A DNA stretch of 64,000 bases from Rhizobium herbae (GTDB lineage: Bacteria > Pseudomonadota > Alphaproteobacteria > Rhizobiales > Rhizobiaceae). This document shows positions 44,879-54,370 of this stretch, piece after piece. Numbering within the stretch: the stretch's first letter is position 1; each line of letters begins with the position of its first letter. Below the pieces are notes generated by a model. That model worked only from the letters and a program-made list of their open reading frames with translations, did no database searches and was not told the DNA's origin. Made by a program: the position numbers and the translations under genes. The stretch covers positions 62,001 through 126,000 of the forward strand of contig NZ_JAEUAO010000004.1 in assembly GCF_019511375.1 (NCBI RefSeq), given 5' to 3'.

Positions 44879-45901
44879 TTGCGTGCAGTTTTGTGCGGGT
44901 GCGGAGCTATGGCTAGAGGTTGGCTGAAAGCTGTCGCGGACACCCCTGACATCAGAGCGGAGGTCGAGGTCGTTGGCCTCGTCGACGTCAATCCGGCGGC
45001 AGCCACGTCGCTTGCCGGAGAGTTCGGTCTGACGGACGCGGTCATTGGCTCCGACCTCGCAGCGGTGCTTGCCGAAACCGCGGCAGACGTGGTTTTCGAT
45101 GTGGTCATTCCGTCCGCCCGTCACGACGTCGTTGCGACCGCTCTGGCGCATGGATGCCACGTGCTGAGCGAGAAGCCGATGGCTTCCTCGATCGAGGAGG
45201 GGCGGGCAATGATCGCCCAGGCAGCTGCTGCCGGCAAAGTCCATGCCATTGTCCAGAACCGGCGCTTCATCGCGGGCATCCGTCGCATCCGCCGGCTGGT
45301 CGAAAGCGGCGCGCTCGGCGAGTTGACTGCCATCCATTGCGATTTCTTCATCGGCGCGCATTTCGGCGGCTTCCGCGAAGAGATGGACAATGTCCTCTTG
45401 CTCGACATGGCGATCCACACCTTCGACGCCGCCCGCTTCGTCGCCGGCAAGGTGCCGGTCGCGGTCTATTGCCACGAAAGCAACCCGCGCGGCTCGTGGT
45501 ATGCGCATGGTGCAGCGGCCAACGCGATTTTCGAGTTTTCCGACGACGTCACCTTCACCTATCGCGGCTCATGGTGTGCCGAAGGGGCCAATACCAGCTG
45601 GGAAAGCCGGTGGCGGATCATCGGCACGCAGGGCACGCTGCTCTGGGATGGTGCCGAGGATTTTCAGGCACACAGGGTATCGGGCACGGAAGGGTTTCTT
45701 CGGCCGGTCGACAGCATCCCTATGCCAGAGGCCGCAAACGTCGCCCAGACCCACGGCCATGCCAGCGTCATCGCCGACTTCCTCACCGCCATTAAAACCG
45801 GCCGCACGCCGGAAACGGCAAGCAACGACAATATCAACAGCCTTGCCATGGTGTTTGCGGCGATCGAGAGCGCCCGCACCCGGCAGCGCGTGACCTTATG
45901 A
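44879..45901 (+). CDS. Gfo/Idh/MocA-family NAD(P)-dependent oxidoreductase
   Basis: The 340-residue protein has an N-terminal Rossmann fold (VLCGCGAMARGW, then GLVDVNPAAA), the family motif LSEKPMA at about residues 96-102 and a C-terminal GFO_IDH_MocA domain. TTG 44879 is the start, with GGAGGAG nine bases upstream. It would oxidise or reduce a sugar or cyclitol hydroxyl. It is the first gene of a seven-gene operon and is followed directly by a TIM-barrel isomerase/epimerase, a pairing seen in inositol and 3-keto-sugar catabolism. Substrate is not evident. Confidence 0.9.
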   Translation: MRAVLCGCGAMARGWLKAVADTPDIRAEVEVVGLVDVNPAAATSLAGEFGLTDAVIGSDLAAVLAETAADVVFDVVIPSARHDVVATALAHGCHVLSEKPMASSIEEGRAMIAQAAAAGKVHAIVQNRRFIAGIRRIRRLVESGALGELTAIHCDFFIGAHFGGFREEMDNVLLLDMAIHTFDAARFVAGKVPVAVYCHESNPRGSWYAHGAAANAIFEFSDDVTFTYRGSWCAEGANTSWESRWRIIGTQGTLLWDGAEDFQAHRVSGTEGFLRPVDSIPMPEAANVAQTHGHASVIADFLTAIKTGRTPETASNDNINSLAMVFAAIESARTRQRVTL

Positions 45902-45914
45902 ACAGGACCCCTTG

Positions 45915-46817
45915 ATGAGCAATCCGGCAAAAGCCATTCGCATCGGCACCATGATCAGCGCATCCGGCGGCAAGGCTCCGACACGCATCGCCGATATTGC
46001 CGACATGGGCTTCGAAAGCTTCGAGCCTTTCTTCTGGCAGACGACCAACGGCCAGAATCTCGCCGATCTCGGCAAGCGCTGCGTCGAGGCGATCGGTGAT
46101 CGCGACATCACCATCTCGACGCTCGGCATGTTCGGCAATCCCCTGGAGACGACGGATATCGATCGCGAGACGCTGCAGGGCTGGAAGGACTGCATCGACA
46201 ACGCCCACCATTTTGGCGCCACCTGCGTCGCCGGCTTTACGGGAAGAATTCGCAACAAACCGCTGACTGACAGCCTTCCGCGCTACAAGCAGGTGTGGAG
46301 CGAACTTGCCATTCGCGCCGCCGACAAGGGCATCAGGATCGCCTTTGAAAACTGCGCCATGGATGGCAACTGGGCAACGGGCGACTGGAACATTGCCCAC
46401 AATCCGGATGCGTGGGAGCTGATCTTCAACGAAACGCCGGACGACAATATCGGGCTTGAATGGGAGCCCTGCCACCAGATGGTCTATCTGATCGAGCCCA
46501 TCCCGCAGATCCGCAAATGGGCGAAAAAGATATTTCACGTGCACGGCAAGGACGCGACGATCCGCTGGGACGTCATCCGTGAGCACGGCATTTTCGGCAA
46601 GGAGAAGTTCGTCTTCATGCGCACGCCGGGCTTCGGCGACACCAATTGGACGGATGTGATTTCCGAATTGCGCCTTGCCGGCTGGTCCGGTTCCATCGAC
46701 ATCGAGGGCTGGCACGATCCGGTCTATCGCGATCAGTTGGAAATGACCGGTCAGGTGCATGGCCTCAACTATCTGAAGGCTTGCCGGGGCGGCGACTTCG
46801 TCGTCGATGCCGCCTGA
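45915..46817 (+). CDS. Sugar phosphate isomerase/epimerase-like TIM barrel protein
   Basis: The 300-residue protein is an AP endonuclease 2-like TIM barrel (IolE/xylose isomerase-like). GLEWEPCHQMVYLIEP holds metal-ligand residues Glu and His, HVHGKDA and IDIEGWHDPVY supply further ligands. Members act as epimerases, isomerases, dehydratases or 3-keto-glycoside lyases. It follows the MocA-like dehydrogenase by 13 bp, so the two likely act in sequence on the imported sugar. ATG 45915 follows AGGAC. Confidence 0.88.
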   Translation: MSNPAKAIRIGTMISASGGKAPTRIADIADMGFESFEPFFWQTTNGQNLADLGKRCVEAIGDRDITISTLGMFGNPLETTDIDRETLQGWKDCIDNAHHFGATCVAGFTGRIRNKPLTDSLPRYKQVWSELAIRAADKGIRIAFENCAMDGNWATGDWNIAHNPDAWELIFNETPDDNIGLEWEPCHQMVYLIEPIPQIRKWAKKIFHVHGKDATIRWDVIREHGIFGKEKFVFMRTPGFGDTNWTDVISELRLAGWSGSIDIEGWHDPVYRDQLEMTGQVHGLNYLKACRGGDFVVDAA

Positions 46818-46914
46818 TCGATCAGGCCGGTCAGGGTCTGAACGGACTGAAATGGACTGAAGAAGGCCGGCATGGAGGATGACGGCCGATAAGGATAACC
46901 AACAGGAGGAAACG

Positions 46915-48147
46915 ATGGGTATCCGCAAATATGCAGTCATTGGCGCGCTGGCGCTTGCAGGCGTCTCGCTGTTTGGCCTGTCCGCCAGGGCGGAAGACGT
47001 GAAACTGACGCTCTGGTCGCTCGACCGTAATATTCAGCCGGCCCCAAATCTGGTGGCCGAGTTCAACAAGCTCAACAACGGCATCCACATAGAGTACCGG
47101 CAGATCCAGTTCGATGATGTCGTCAGCGAGGCCATGCGCGCTTATTCCACGGGCCAGGCGCCGGACATCATTGCCATCGACAATCCGGAGCACGCGCTGT
47201 TTTCGTCGCGCGGCGCCTTTCTCGATCTCACCGACATGATCTCCAAATCGACCGTCATCAAGCCGGAGAACTATTTCCCCGGGCCGCTGAAATCGGTGGA
47301 GTGGGACGGCAGGTATTACGGTGTGCCGAAGGCGACAAACACCATCGCGCTCTACTACAACAAGGACATGTTCAAAGCGAAGGGGCTTGATCCCAGCAAG
47401 CCGCCACAGACCTGGGACGAACTGGTGGATGCGGCGCGCAAGCTAACCGATCCTGCTGCCAACGTCTATGGTCTTGCGTTTTCGGCAAAGGCCAACGAGG
47501 AGGGCACCTTCCAGTTCCTGCCTTGGGCGCAGATGGGTGGCGGCAGCTATGAGAACATCAATGCCGAGGGCGCAGTAAAAGCGCTCGAAATCTGGAAGAA
47601 GATCATCGATGAAAAGCTCGCTTCGCCCGATACGCTGACGCGCGGCCAGTGGGATTCGACCGGTACCTTCAATTCCGGGAATGCCGCCATGGCGATCTCG
47701 GGCCCGTGGGAACTCGACCGCATGACTCAGGAGGCGAAGTTCGACTGGGGCGTGACGCTGCTTCCGGTGCCGAAGGAAGGCGCCGAACGTTCCTCGGCCA
47801 TGGGCGACTTCAACTGGGCGATTTTCGCTTCCTCCAAGCACCCGGAAGAGGCCTTCAAGGCGCTCGAATTCTTCGCCTCGCAGGACGACAAGATGTTCAA
47901 GAACTACGGCCAGCTTCCGGCCCGCTCCGACATCTCGATCCCCGAGACCGGCCAGCCGCTCAAGGACGCGGCCCTCAAGGTGTTCCTCGAACAGTTGAAA
48001 TATGCAAAGCCCCGCGGCCCGCATCCGGAATGGCCGAAGATCTCCAAGGCGATCCAGGATGCCATTCAGGCCGCCTTGACCGGTCAGGCGAGCCCGAAGG
48101 ACGCGCTTGATCAGGCCGCCGAAAAGATCAAGGCTGTGCTGGGCTGA
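46915..48147 (+). CDS. Sugar ABC transporter, periplasmic binding protein
   Basis: The 410-residue protein has a signal peptide ([19 protein letters not shown], cleavage after ARA) and an extracellular solute-binding family 1 fold: [51 protein letters not shown] and [11 protein letters not shown] (parts). ATG 46915 follows AGGAGGAAACG. It delivers a mono- or oligosaccharide or polyol to the two downstream permeases. The ligand is unknown. Confidence 0.9.
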   Translation: MGIRKYAVIGALALAGVSLFGLSARAEDVKLTLWSLDRNIQPAPNLVAEFNKLNNGIHIEYRQIQFDDVVSEAMRAYSTGQAPDIIAIDNPEHALFSSRGAFLDLTDMISKSTVIKPENYFPGPLKSVEWDGRYYGVPKATNTIALYYNKDMFKAKGLDPSKPPQTWDELVDAARKLTDPAANVYGLAFSAKANEEGTFQFLPWAQMGGGSYENINAEGAVKALEIWKKIIDEKLASPDTLTRGQWDSTGTFNSGNAAMAISGPWELDRMTQEAKFDWGVTLLPVPKEGAERSSAMGDFNWAIFASSKHPEEAFKALEFFASQDDKMFKNYGQLPARSDISIPETGQPLKDAALKVFLEQLKYAKPRGPHPEWPKISKAIQDAIQAALTGQASPKDALDQAAEKIKAVLG

Positions 48148-48175
48148 TCTGACGGGCGATGAAGTGGCTCTTGCT

Positions 48176-48332
48176 GCTCTTCTCCCCGGCGGGGAGAAGA
48201 GCCGGGAAGAGCGAGACGACGGGGGGATGTGAGCGTCCGTCGACGCGACTGCCCCGAGCACAAGCGAGGACAGCTATGCCGCACTCTCCCTCATCCGGCA
48301 CCTCTGGCCGCCTTCTCCCCGCCGGGGAGAGG
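48176..48332. repeat. 157-bp palindromic intergenic element in the sugar operon
   Basis: The left end GCTCTTCTCCCC-GGC-GGGGAGAAGAGC (48176-48202) is a perfect 12-bp hairpin and the right end CCTTCTCCCC-GCC-GGGGAGAGG (48311-48332) a second one. Between them is non-coding GC-rich DNA. This resembles rhizobial RIME/RPE-type elements. Its right arm provides the GGGGAGAGG ribosome binding site for the following permease. Size and layout match the element in the hut operon. Confidence 0.75.
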
Positions 48333-48341
48333 TCGAACCGG

Positions 48342-49334
48342 ATGGCGGACGCGCCGTCCAGCATTTCCTCCCGGAAGGGGGTGCCTGCCGCGCAAGCGCC
48401 CGGCAACCCCGTTCGGGACGTCCGAGGCCCGATCAAGAGGCTTTATTCCAGTGTAAGGGACGGCCGCGGTTTCGATATCGTGCTGGTCGCCTTCCCGCTC
48501 GGTTTCCTGTTCCTGATGGCGGGCCTGCCACTGCTCTACAACGTGTTGATGAGCTTTCAGGAGGTCGACATGTTCAGCCTCGGCACGCTGATGCGCCCCT
48601 TTGTCGGCCTGAAGAACTATCGCGACCTTTTCGCGCAGCCCGAGACGCTGCCGATCCTTGCCAATACGGCGATTTTCGTCGCCGGCTCGATCGCCGGACA
48701 GTTCCTCATCGGCTTTGGGCTGGCGCTGTTCTTCTGGGTCAATTTTCCCGGCGCTTCCTGGCTGCGCGGCCTGTTCCTTGTCTCCTGGGTGATGCCGGGT
48801 CTCGTCGTCGGCGCCATCTGGAACTGGATCCTGTCGGGGGATTTCGGTGTCCTCAACTTCGTCCTGAGGGAAGGTGGCGTGATCTCCGGTAATATCTTCT
48901 GGCGCTCGGATCCGAACTATTCGCTCTATGCCGTCATCCTCGCCAATATCTGGCTCGGCACCGCCTTCAATATGATCCTCCTCTCGGTCGGTCTCTCAGC
49001 TATCCCTGCCGATCTCTACGAGGCCGCCGAACTCGATGGCGCGAACGCCTGGCAGCGTTTCTGGACGATCACCCTGCCGATGATGCGCTCCACCATCGGC
49101 GCCATCATCGCGCTTGGCCTGATCTTCACGCTGCAGCAGTTCGACCTGTTTGCCGCGATCACCTCCGGCGGGCCCAACAATTCGTCCAACGTTACGCAAT
49201 ACTGGGCCTGGGAGCAGTCCTTCCGACAGTACGACTTTGCCAAGGGCGCGACGATTTCCGTCCTGATGATCATCTTCGTCATGATCGCCTCGGTCGTCTA
49301 TGTCCGCTCGACACGTCACGAGGTGCGCGGATGA
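48342..49334 (+). CDS. Sugar ABC transporter permease 1
   Basis: The 330-residue membrane protein (MalF/UgpA type) has six expected membrane segments and the coupling loop EAAELDGANAWQRFWTITLPMM. The open frame extends upstream through the palindromic element to 48159, but ATG 48342 is preferred: everything before it translates repeat DNA, and GGGGAGAGG in the repeat arm lies 9 bases before it. A charged N-terminal extension of about 45 residues precedes the first membrane segment. It overlaps permease 2 by 4 bp. Confidence 0.87.
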   Translation: MADAPSSISSRKGVPAAQAPGNPVRDVRGPIKRLYSSVRDGRGFDIVLVAFPLGFLFLMAGLPLLYNVLMSFQEVDMFSLGTLMRPFVGLKNYRDLFAQPETLPILANTAIFVAGSIAGQFLIGFGLALFFWVNFPGASWLRGLFLVSWVMPGLVVGAIWNWILSGDFGVLNFVLREGGVISGNIFWRSDPNYSLYAVILANIWLGTAFNMILLSVGLSAIPADLYEAAELDGANAWQRFWTITLPMMRSTIGAIIALGLIFTLQQFDLFAAITSGGPNNSSNVTQYWAWEQSFRQYDFAKGATISVLMIIFVMIASVVYVRSTRHEVRG

Positions 49335-50158
49335 CCGAGACGAACCGCAATCGCCTCATGCTTTTGATCGCCCTGGTCATGGCGGCGATCTATCTGTTTC
49401 CGCTCTACTGGATGTACATAACTGCCCTGAAGAGCGGATCGGAGATGTTCGCCACGCCGCCGACCTTCTGGCCGTCGGTGCCACAGTGGAGCACCTATGC
49501 TTTCGTCTGGGAGAGCCGCGGCATGGGACGCTATCTCTGGAACTCGCTGGTCATCGCTTCGGGAGCCGTGGTGCTGATCACGGTGCTCGGCGTCGGCTGC
49601 GCCTATGTGCTGGCGCGCTACCGCAATGGCTGGGTCGATGTCGGTCTGTTCCTGATCCTGATGCTGCAGGTCCTGCCGGCGTCGCTGATGATCACGCCGA
49701 TCTTCGTCGGCTTTTCGCAACTCGGCATGCTGGACTATCCGCGTCTGGCCGTGATCATCGCGATCGCCGCGAAAAGCATGCCGTTCTTCGTAGTCCTGGT
49801 GCGCGCCACCTTCATGGCCGTGCCGATGGAACTGGAGGAGGCGGCGCTGGTCGACGGCAATTCGCGTGTCGGCGCTTTCTTCCATATCGTCCTGCCGCTC
49901 GCCCGCAACGGCATATTGGTGAGCGCCATCCTGATCTTCATGCAGGCCTTCGGCGAGTTCGTCTATTCCAAGTCGATCATCCAGGACATCGAGCTTCAGC
50001 CGGCCAGCGTCGGCCTCAATTCCTTCATGGGCCCGAACACCAATGAATGGAACAACATCATGGCCTACGCCACGATCTACGTGACCCCCATTCTTGCCAT
50101 CTTCGTGCTGCTGCAGCGGCGCATCGTCTCCGGCCTTACCTCGGGAGCCATCAAATGA
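49331..50158 (+). CDS. Sugar ABC transporter permease 2
   Basis: The 275-residue membrane protein (MalG/UgpE type) has six hydrophobic segments, the N-terminal LFPLYWMYITALKSGSEMFATPPTFWP region (parts) and coupling loop ELEEAALVDGNSRVGAFFHIVLPL. ATG 49331 overlaps permease 1 (ATGA) and its TGA overlaps the ATPase start, so both permeases and the ATPase are translationally coupled. It completes the heterodimeric channel. Confidence 0.93.
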   Translation: MTETNRNRLMLLIALVMAAIYLFPLYWMYITALKSGSEMFATPPTFWPSVPQWSTYAFVWESRGMGRYLWNSLVIASGAVVLITVLGVGCAYVLARYRNGWVDVGLFLILMLQVLPASLMITPIFVGFSQLGMLDYPRLAVIIAIAAKSMPFFVVLVRATFMAVPMELEEAALVDGNSRVGAFFHIVLPLARNGILVSAILIFMQAFGEFVYSKSIIQDIELQPASVGLNSFMGPNTNEWNNIMAYATIYVTPILAIFVLLQRRIVSGLTSGAIK

Positions 50159-51222
50159 CCAAGCAGATCGAACTCTCGGGCGTCAACAAATATTACGGCG
50201 CCTACCACGCGCTGAAGAACATCAACCTCAGCATCGAGAAGGGCACCTTCGTCGCGCTCGTCGGTCCGTCCGGCTGCGGCAAGTCCACGTTGCTGCGTTC
50301 GCTGGCCGGGCTTGAGAGCATTTCGACGGGCGACCTGAAGATCGCCGGCGAGCTTATGAACAAGGTGCCGCCGCGCAAGCGCGACATCGCCATGGTGTTC
50401 CAGTCCTACGCGCTCTACCCGCATATGACGGTCGAGCAGAACCTGACCTACAGCCTGCGCATTCGCGGTGTCGCCAAGGCCGAGGCGAAAAAGGCGGCAG
50501 AGGAAGTCGCGGCCACGACCGGGCTTTCGCATCTCCTCGGTCGCTATCCGCGCGAGCTTTCCGGCGGCCAGCGCCAGCGCGTCGCGATGAGCCGGGCCAT
50601 CATCCGCCATCCCAAGGCCTTCCTGTTCGACGAGCCGCTGTCCAATCTCGATGCGGCGCTGCGCGTCCATATGCGCAAGGAAATCCGCACCCTGCATGAC
50701 CGGCTACATGCCACGTCGGTCTATGTCACGCATGACCAGATCGAGGCGATGACGATGGCCGACCATGTGGTGGTGATGAAGGACGGCGTGATCGAGCAGC
50801 AGGGCGCGCCGCTGGAACTCTACGACCGGCCGGCCAATAAATTCGTCGCCGGCTTCATCGGCTCGCCGGCGATGAACTTCGTGCCCGCGACGGTCGGCGA
50901 GGATGGCCGCTCGCTGGCGGTCGATATCGGCGAAAAGCAGACCATCGCTCTGGATCGCCAGCTCCAGCCGGGCCGCAAGGTGACAGCGGGACTGCGGCCC
51001 GAGCACTTGCATTTCGTCGAGCCGGGACAAGGCGTCTTCCGTCTGCCGGTCGGGATCGTCGAGACCACCGGCTCCGCCACCTACATCACCACGTCGACGG
51101 CAACGGAGGTGACGGTTGTCGACACGACGCGCAGGCCCGTCGGGGCCGGAGACGTCATCGATGTGTCCATCCGGCCGGCGGACGTGCACATCTTCGATGC
51201 GGAAACCGGATTGAGGGTCTGA
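50155..51222 (+). CDS. Sugar ABC transporter ATP-binding protein (MalK/UgpC type)
   Basis: The 355-residue ATPase has Walker A GPSGCGKST at about residues 36-44, MVFQSYALYPHM, signature LSGGQRQRVAMSRAI, Walker B FLFDEPLSNLDAALR, VTHDQIEAMT and a C-terminal TOBE/MalK regulatory domain with GSPAMNFVPA and LRPEHLHF. ATG 50155 overlaps the permease stop (ATGA). An upstream in-frame extension is translated permease DNA in another frame and is ignored. Confidence 0.95.
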   Translation: MTKQIELSGVNKYYGAYHALKNINLSIEKGTFVALVGPSGCGKSTLLRSLAGLESISTGDLKIAGELMNKVPPRKRDIAMVFQSYALYPHMTVEQNLTYSLRIRGVAKAEAKKAAEEVAATTGLSHLLGRYPRELSGGQRQRVAMSRAIIRHPKAFLFDEPLSNLDAALRVHMRKEIRTLHDRLHATSVYVTHDQIEAMTMADHVVVMKDGVIEQQGAPLELYDRPANKFVAGFIGSPAMNFVPATVGEDGRSLAVDIGEKQTIALDRQLQPGRKVTAGLRPEHLHFVEPGQGVFRLPVGIVETTGSATYITTSTATEVTVVDTTRRPVGAGDVIDVSIRPADVHIFDAETGLRV

Positions 51223-51350
51223 AGCCGGATCGACCGCGTTTGGTTTTTTCTGTATAAAAATACGTTCGCCGGCCTTGACAAGTGGGGAGCCGGCGATATT
51301 CCCTGTCGGCAAAAGGATGCGGACCATGGCCGCGACAGGGAGGAAATGAG

Positions 51351-52088
51351 ATGGGTGGACTTCTGGCCGGCAAACGCGCCGTGATCACGGCAGCAGCACA
51401 GGGCATTGGCCGCGCTGCCGCCGAGGCGTTCCAGCGCGAAGGGGCGATCGTCACGGCCACGGACGTCAATGAGGAAAAACTCGCCGAACTTTCCGCCCTG
51501 GGCATGAACGTCGCGAAACTCGATGTGATGAACGCCGACGCGATCTCAACCTTTGCCGCGGAAGCCGGAACGATCGATGTGCTGTTCAACTGCGCCGGGA
51601 CGGTGCATGCCGGAACGATCCTCGAAGCCAGCGAGCGGGACTATGATCTCGCCTTCGATCTCAACGTCAAGTCGATGTTCCGGCTGATCCGGGCCGTCCT
51701 GCCGGGCATGATCGACAACGGCGGCGGCTCGATCATCAACATGTCGTCGGTTGCGGGCGTCCCGATGGGTGTGCCCAACCGCTTCGTCTATTCAGCCAGC
51801 AAGGCGGCCGTTATCGGCCTCACCAAGTCGGTCGCGCTCGATTACATCAAGCAGGGCATCCGCTGCAACGCGATCGCGCCCGGCACGGTGCAGTCGCCGT
51901 CGCTCGAGGAGCGGATGAAGGCGCAAGGCAACTACGAGGAAGCCCGCGCCGCCTTCATTGCCCGCCAGCCGATGGGCCGCATCGGCCTGCCGGAGGAGAT
52001 TGCGGCGCTTGCCGTTTATCTCGCCAGCGACGTTTCCAACTATACGACGGGGCAGGTGCACGTCATCGACGGTGGCATGAGCCTGTAG
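51351..52088 (+). CDS. Short-chain dehydrogenase/reductase (DHRS6/sugar-acid dehydrogenase-like)
   Basis: The 245-residue SDR has TAAAQGIGRAAAEAF (TGxxxGxG variant) near residue 11, NCAGT, catalytic Ser in INMSSVAG, and YSASKAAV with the Tyr-Lys pair, ending GQVHVIDGGMSL. The TAAAQGIG opening and the NAIAPGTVQSPSLEERMKAQG block (parts) are shared with DHRS6 and with bacterial 2-keto-3-deoxy-L-fuconate dehydrogenases. It is last in the LacI-controlled operon and likely oxidises a sugar-acid intermediate. ATG 51351 follows AGGGAGGAA. Confidence 0.9.
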   Translation: MGGLLAGKRAVITAAAQGIGRAAAEAFQREGAIVTATDVNEEKLAELSALGMNVAKLDVMNADAISTFAAEAGTIDVLFNCAGTVHAGTILEASERDYDLAFDLNVKSMFRLIRAVLPGMIDNGGGSIINMSSVAGVPMGVPNRFVYSASKAAVIGLTKSVALDYIKQGIRCNAIAPGTVQSPSLEERMKAQGNYEEARAAFIARQPMGRIGLPEEIAALAVYLASDVSNYTTGQVHVIDGGMSL

Positions 52089-52114
52089 TCTGCTCTGCAG
52101 GCCGATGTTGTCGG

Positions 52115-52142
52115 CGCTATACATCGGCAGACGCGCGCTATA
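52115..52142 (+). promoter_or_regulatory. Direct CGCTATA repeats upstream of modE
   Basis: CGCTATA occurs at 52115-52121 and 52136-52142, spaced 21 bp (two helical turns), and each resembles the left half of a ModE box (ATCGCTATATA). They lie 36-63 bp before modE and may mediate autoregulation. Only half-sites are visible. Confidence 0.35.
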
Positions 52143-52177
52143 GTCTCTGCCGACCACAGAAGGCGCGCAGCAGTCGT

Positions 52178-52582
52178 ATGACACAAAAGGAACCCACCAG
52201 TCTCATCCCCGTACTGAGGATCGATTTTCCTCACGCAGAGCGGCTGGGCCGGGGCAAGATTGCGCTCTTGGAACACATTCGAGAGACCGGCTCGATCTCG
52301 GCGGCGGGCCGCGCCATGGACATGTCCTATCGGCGCGCTTGGCTGCTGGTCAGCGCGCTCAATGGGATGTTCAGCCAAGATGCGGTCCTGTCGCAGCGCG
52401 GCGGAAAGCAGGGCGGTGGCGCGCTCGTCACGCCTTTCGGAGAAGAGCTGATCCGCCGGTTCCGGGCAATGGAGGCAAAGGCCGCGGCGGCGCTTTTTGA
52501 AGAGCTGGCTTGGCTGGAGAGCAACCGCAATCCTCATGCGATGCCGGCCGGTGAACTCACAGATCCAGCGCAACGCTCTTGA
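52178..52582 (+). CDS. modE: ModE-type molybdate regulator lacking molbindin domain
   Basis: The 134-residue protein contains only the LysR-like winged helix of ModE ([40 protein letters not shown], in parts). E. coli ModE is about twice as long, with a C-terminal di-Mop domain that binds molybdate, which is absent here. The gene converges on and overlaps the end of modC by 26 bp. It probably represses modABC through the box at 55180-55207. How it senses molybdate without the Mop domain is not evident; single-domain forms are known in alphaproteobacteria. Confidence 0.88.
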   Translation: MTQKEPTSLIPVLRIDFPHAERLGRGKIALLEHIRETGSISAAGRAMDMSYRRAWLLVSALNGMFSQDAVLSQRGGKQGGGALVTPFGEELIRRFRAMEAKAAAALFEELAWLESNRNPHAMPAGELTDPAQRS

Positions 52583-53624
52583 TGACGGCATGCACCGGTT
52601 TGCCCGCCTGCAGGCGGAGCAGATCGCGTGACAGGGTGGTCACCCGCGACAGGATCGTCACGCCACCGCAATCCAGACGCACATCGACCATGCCATGCTC
52701 CGCTTCTCCGATCCCGACGATCGTGCCCGGCAGGACGTTGAGCGCGCTCAGGCCATCCGGTCGGCTGGTGGCCAGCATGACATCGCGGGCCGCGATGTGC
52801 AGGCGCACCGACTTGCCGGCTGGCGCCTCCAGATGCGGTACTTGAATCTTCACGGTGCCGGCGCAAACGATCGTGATCTGGTGCGAAACATCGCTGGTCT
52901 CAACGGTGCCTTCGATCAGCGTGCCCGCCTCGCGGCGGCTGATCGCCGGGGATGGCGCGCTCAAAATCGTCGCCGCGTCGCCGGACGCGCTGATCCGGCC
53001 GTTTTCGAGCACGATGACCCTGTTGGCCAGCCGGGCGACTTCGACGACCGAATGGCTGACATAGATGACGGGAATTCCCGTTTCATCCCGCAACCGCTCC
53101 AGATAGGGCAGGATCTCCGCTTTCCGCTCCTCGTCGAGCGCGGCCAGAGGCTCGTCCATCAAGAGCAGGCGCGGGCTTGAAAGCAACGCCCGGCCGATGG
53201 CCACACGCTGTTTTTCGCCGCCTGAAAGATTGGCCGGCGCGCGATTGAGCAGCCCTCCGATGCCGAGCAGATCGACGATCCTGTCGAAATCCGCTCCTGC
53301 ACCGGCGTGCCGGGCGAACCAGCGGCCGTAGCCGAGATTGCGCCGGACGTTCAGGTGGGGGAAAAGCCGAGCCTCCTGAAAGACATAGGCGAAGCGGCGT
53401 TTGTGCGGCGGCACAAAAATGCGGGCCGCGCTGTCGACGAGAACATCGCCGTTGAACGCCAGCCGCCCGTCTTCGGGGCGCAGCAACCCGGCGATGATGT
53501 TGATCAACGACGTCTTGCCCGATCCGGAGCGGCCGAAGAGGGCGGTGACACCCTTGTCCGCAGAGAACGCAGCCGTAACGGAAAACGCGCCGAGACGATG
53601 GCGGACAGCAACCTCGAGGCTCAT
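52557..53624 (-). CDS. modC: Molybdate ABC transporter ATP-binding protein
   Basis: The 355-residue ATPase has Walker [10 protein letters not shown] at about residues 31-39, [18 protein letters not shown], signature [15 protein letters not shown], Walker [13 protein letters not shown] and a C-terminal Mop (TOBE) domain at about 290-355 ([17 protein letters not shown]). ATG 53624 overlaps the modB stop (ATGA). The open frame extends further upstream but that part is modB DNA in another frame. Confidence 0.96.
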   Translation of the reverse strand: MSLEVAVRHRLGAFSVTAAFSADKGVTALFGRSGSGKTSLINIIAGLLRPEDGRLAFNGDVLVDSAARIFVPPHKRRFAYVFQEARLFPHLNVRRNLGYGRWFARHAGAGADFDRIVDLLGIGGLLNRAPANLSGGEKQRVAIGRALLSSPRLLLMDEPLAALDEERKAEILPYLERLRDETGIPVIYVSHSVVEVARLANRVIVLENGRISASGDAATILSAPSPAISRREAGTLIEGTVETSDVSHQITIVCAGTVKIQVPHLEAPAGKSVRLHIAARDVMLATSRPDGLSALNVLPGTIVGIGEAEHGMVDVRLDCGGVTILSRVTTLSRDLLRLQAGKPVHAVIKSVALDL

Positions 53625-54322
53625 GCGGCGTCCATCTTCTTCACCGCGAGATTTGCCAGCATTTCCGAGATCATCAGCGCCGCCATGGATATCACGACGG
53701 AAATGATGGTCAGGCGAAATGCGCCGGCATCGCCGCCGGGCACCTGCGTAAAGGTGTAGATCGCCGAGGAAAGCGTCTGGGTCTCGCCGGGAATGTTGGA
53801 GACGAAGGTGATCGTCGCGCCGAATTCGCCCATCGCCTTGGCAAAGGCGAGAATCATGCCGGCGATGATGCCGGGCAGGACGAGCGGGAGCGTGACCGTC
53901 AGGAAAACCCAGACGGGTCCTGCGCCGAGTGTGGCTGCTGCCTGCTCGAGCCTGCGGTCGACCGCCTCGATCGACAGCCGGATGCTGCGCACCATCAGCG
54001 GAAAGGCCATGATGGCGCAGGCAAGCGCTGCGCCTGTCCAGCGGAAGGAAAAGACGATGCCGGTATATTCGGCGAGAAACGCGCCGATCGGCCCACGTTT
54101 TCCAAACAGGATCAGTAGCAGAAAGCCGGTCACCACCGGCGGCAGAACCAGGGGAAGATGGACGATTCCGTTGAGCACGGCCTTTCCCCAGAAGCGGCCG
54201 CGCGCCAGGATCAAGGCAATCCCGATAGCAAACGGCAGGCTGGCAAGCATGGCGACAGACGATACGCGCAGGCTGAGAAGGATCGCCATCCACTCCGCAT
54301 CGCTCAAAACCAGCCAGTCCAA
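53621..54322 (-). CDS. modB: Molybdate ABC transporter permease
   Basis: The 233-residue membrane protein has five to six hydrophobic segments and ModB landmarks: [20 protein letters not shown] (parts), [24 protein letters not shown] with the coupling EAA-like loop, and [32 protein letters not shown] (parts). It lies 48 bp after modA and overlaps modC by 4 bp. Confidence 0.96.
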   Translation of the reverse strand: MDWLVLSDAEWMAILLSLRVSSVAMLASLPFAIGIALILARGRFWGKAVLNGIVHLPLVLPPVVTGFLLLILFGKRGPIGAFLAEYTGIVFSFRWTGAALACAIMAFPLMVRSIRLSIEAVDRRLEQAAATLGAGPVWVFLTVTLPLVLPGIIAGMILAFAKAMGEFGATITFVSNIPGETQTLSSAIYTFTQVPGGDAGAFRLTIISVVISMAALMISEMLANLAVKKMDAA

Positions 54323-54370
54323 ATGCCGCTCCAGTCTTTGGCGCTCCGTCCGTTGGCGGGCGTCTCTTGC

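Noticed and set aside
48159..48341. N-terminal extension of sugar permease 1
   Set aside because: It translates the palindromic repeat element; ATG 48342 has a good ribosome binding site and gives a more normal protein.
51282..51350. N-terminal extension of the short-chain dehydrogenase
   Set aside because: The extra 23 residues do not resemble the family and a strong ribosome binding site precedes ATG 51351.
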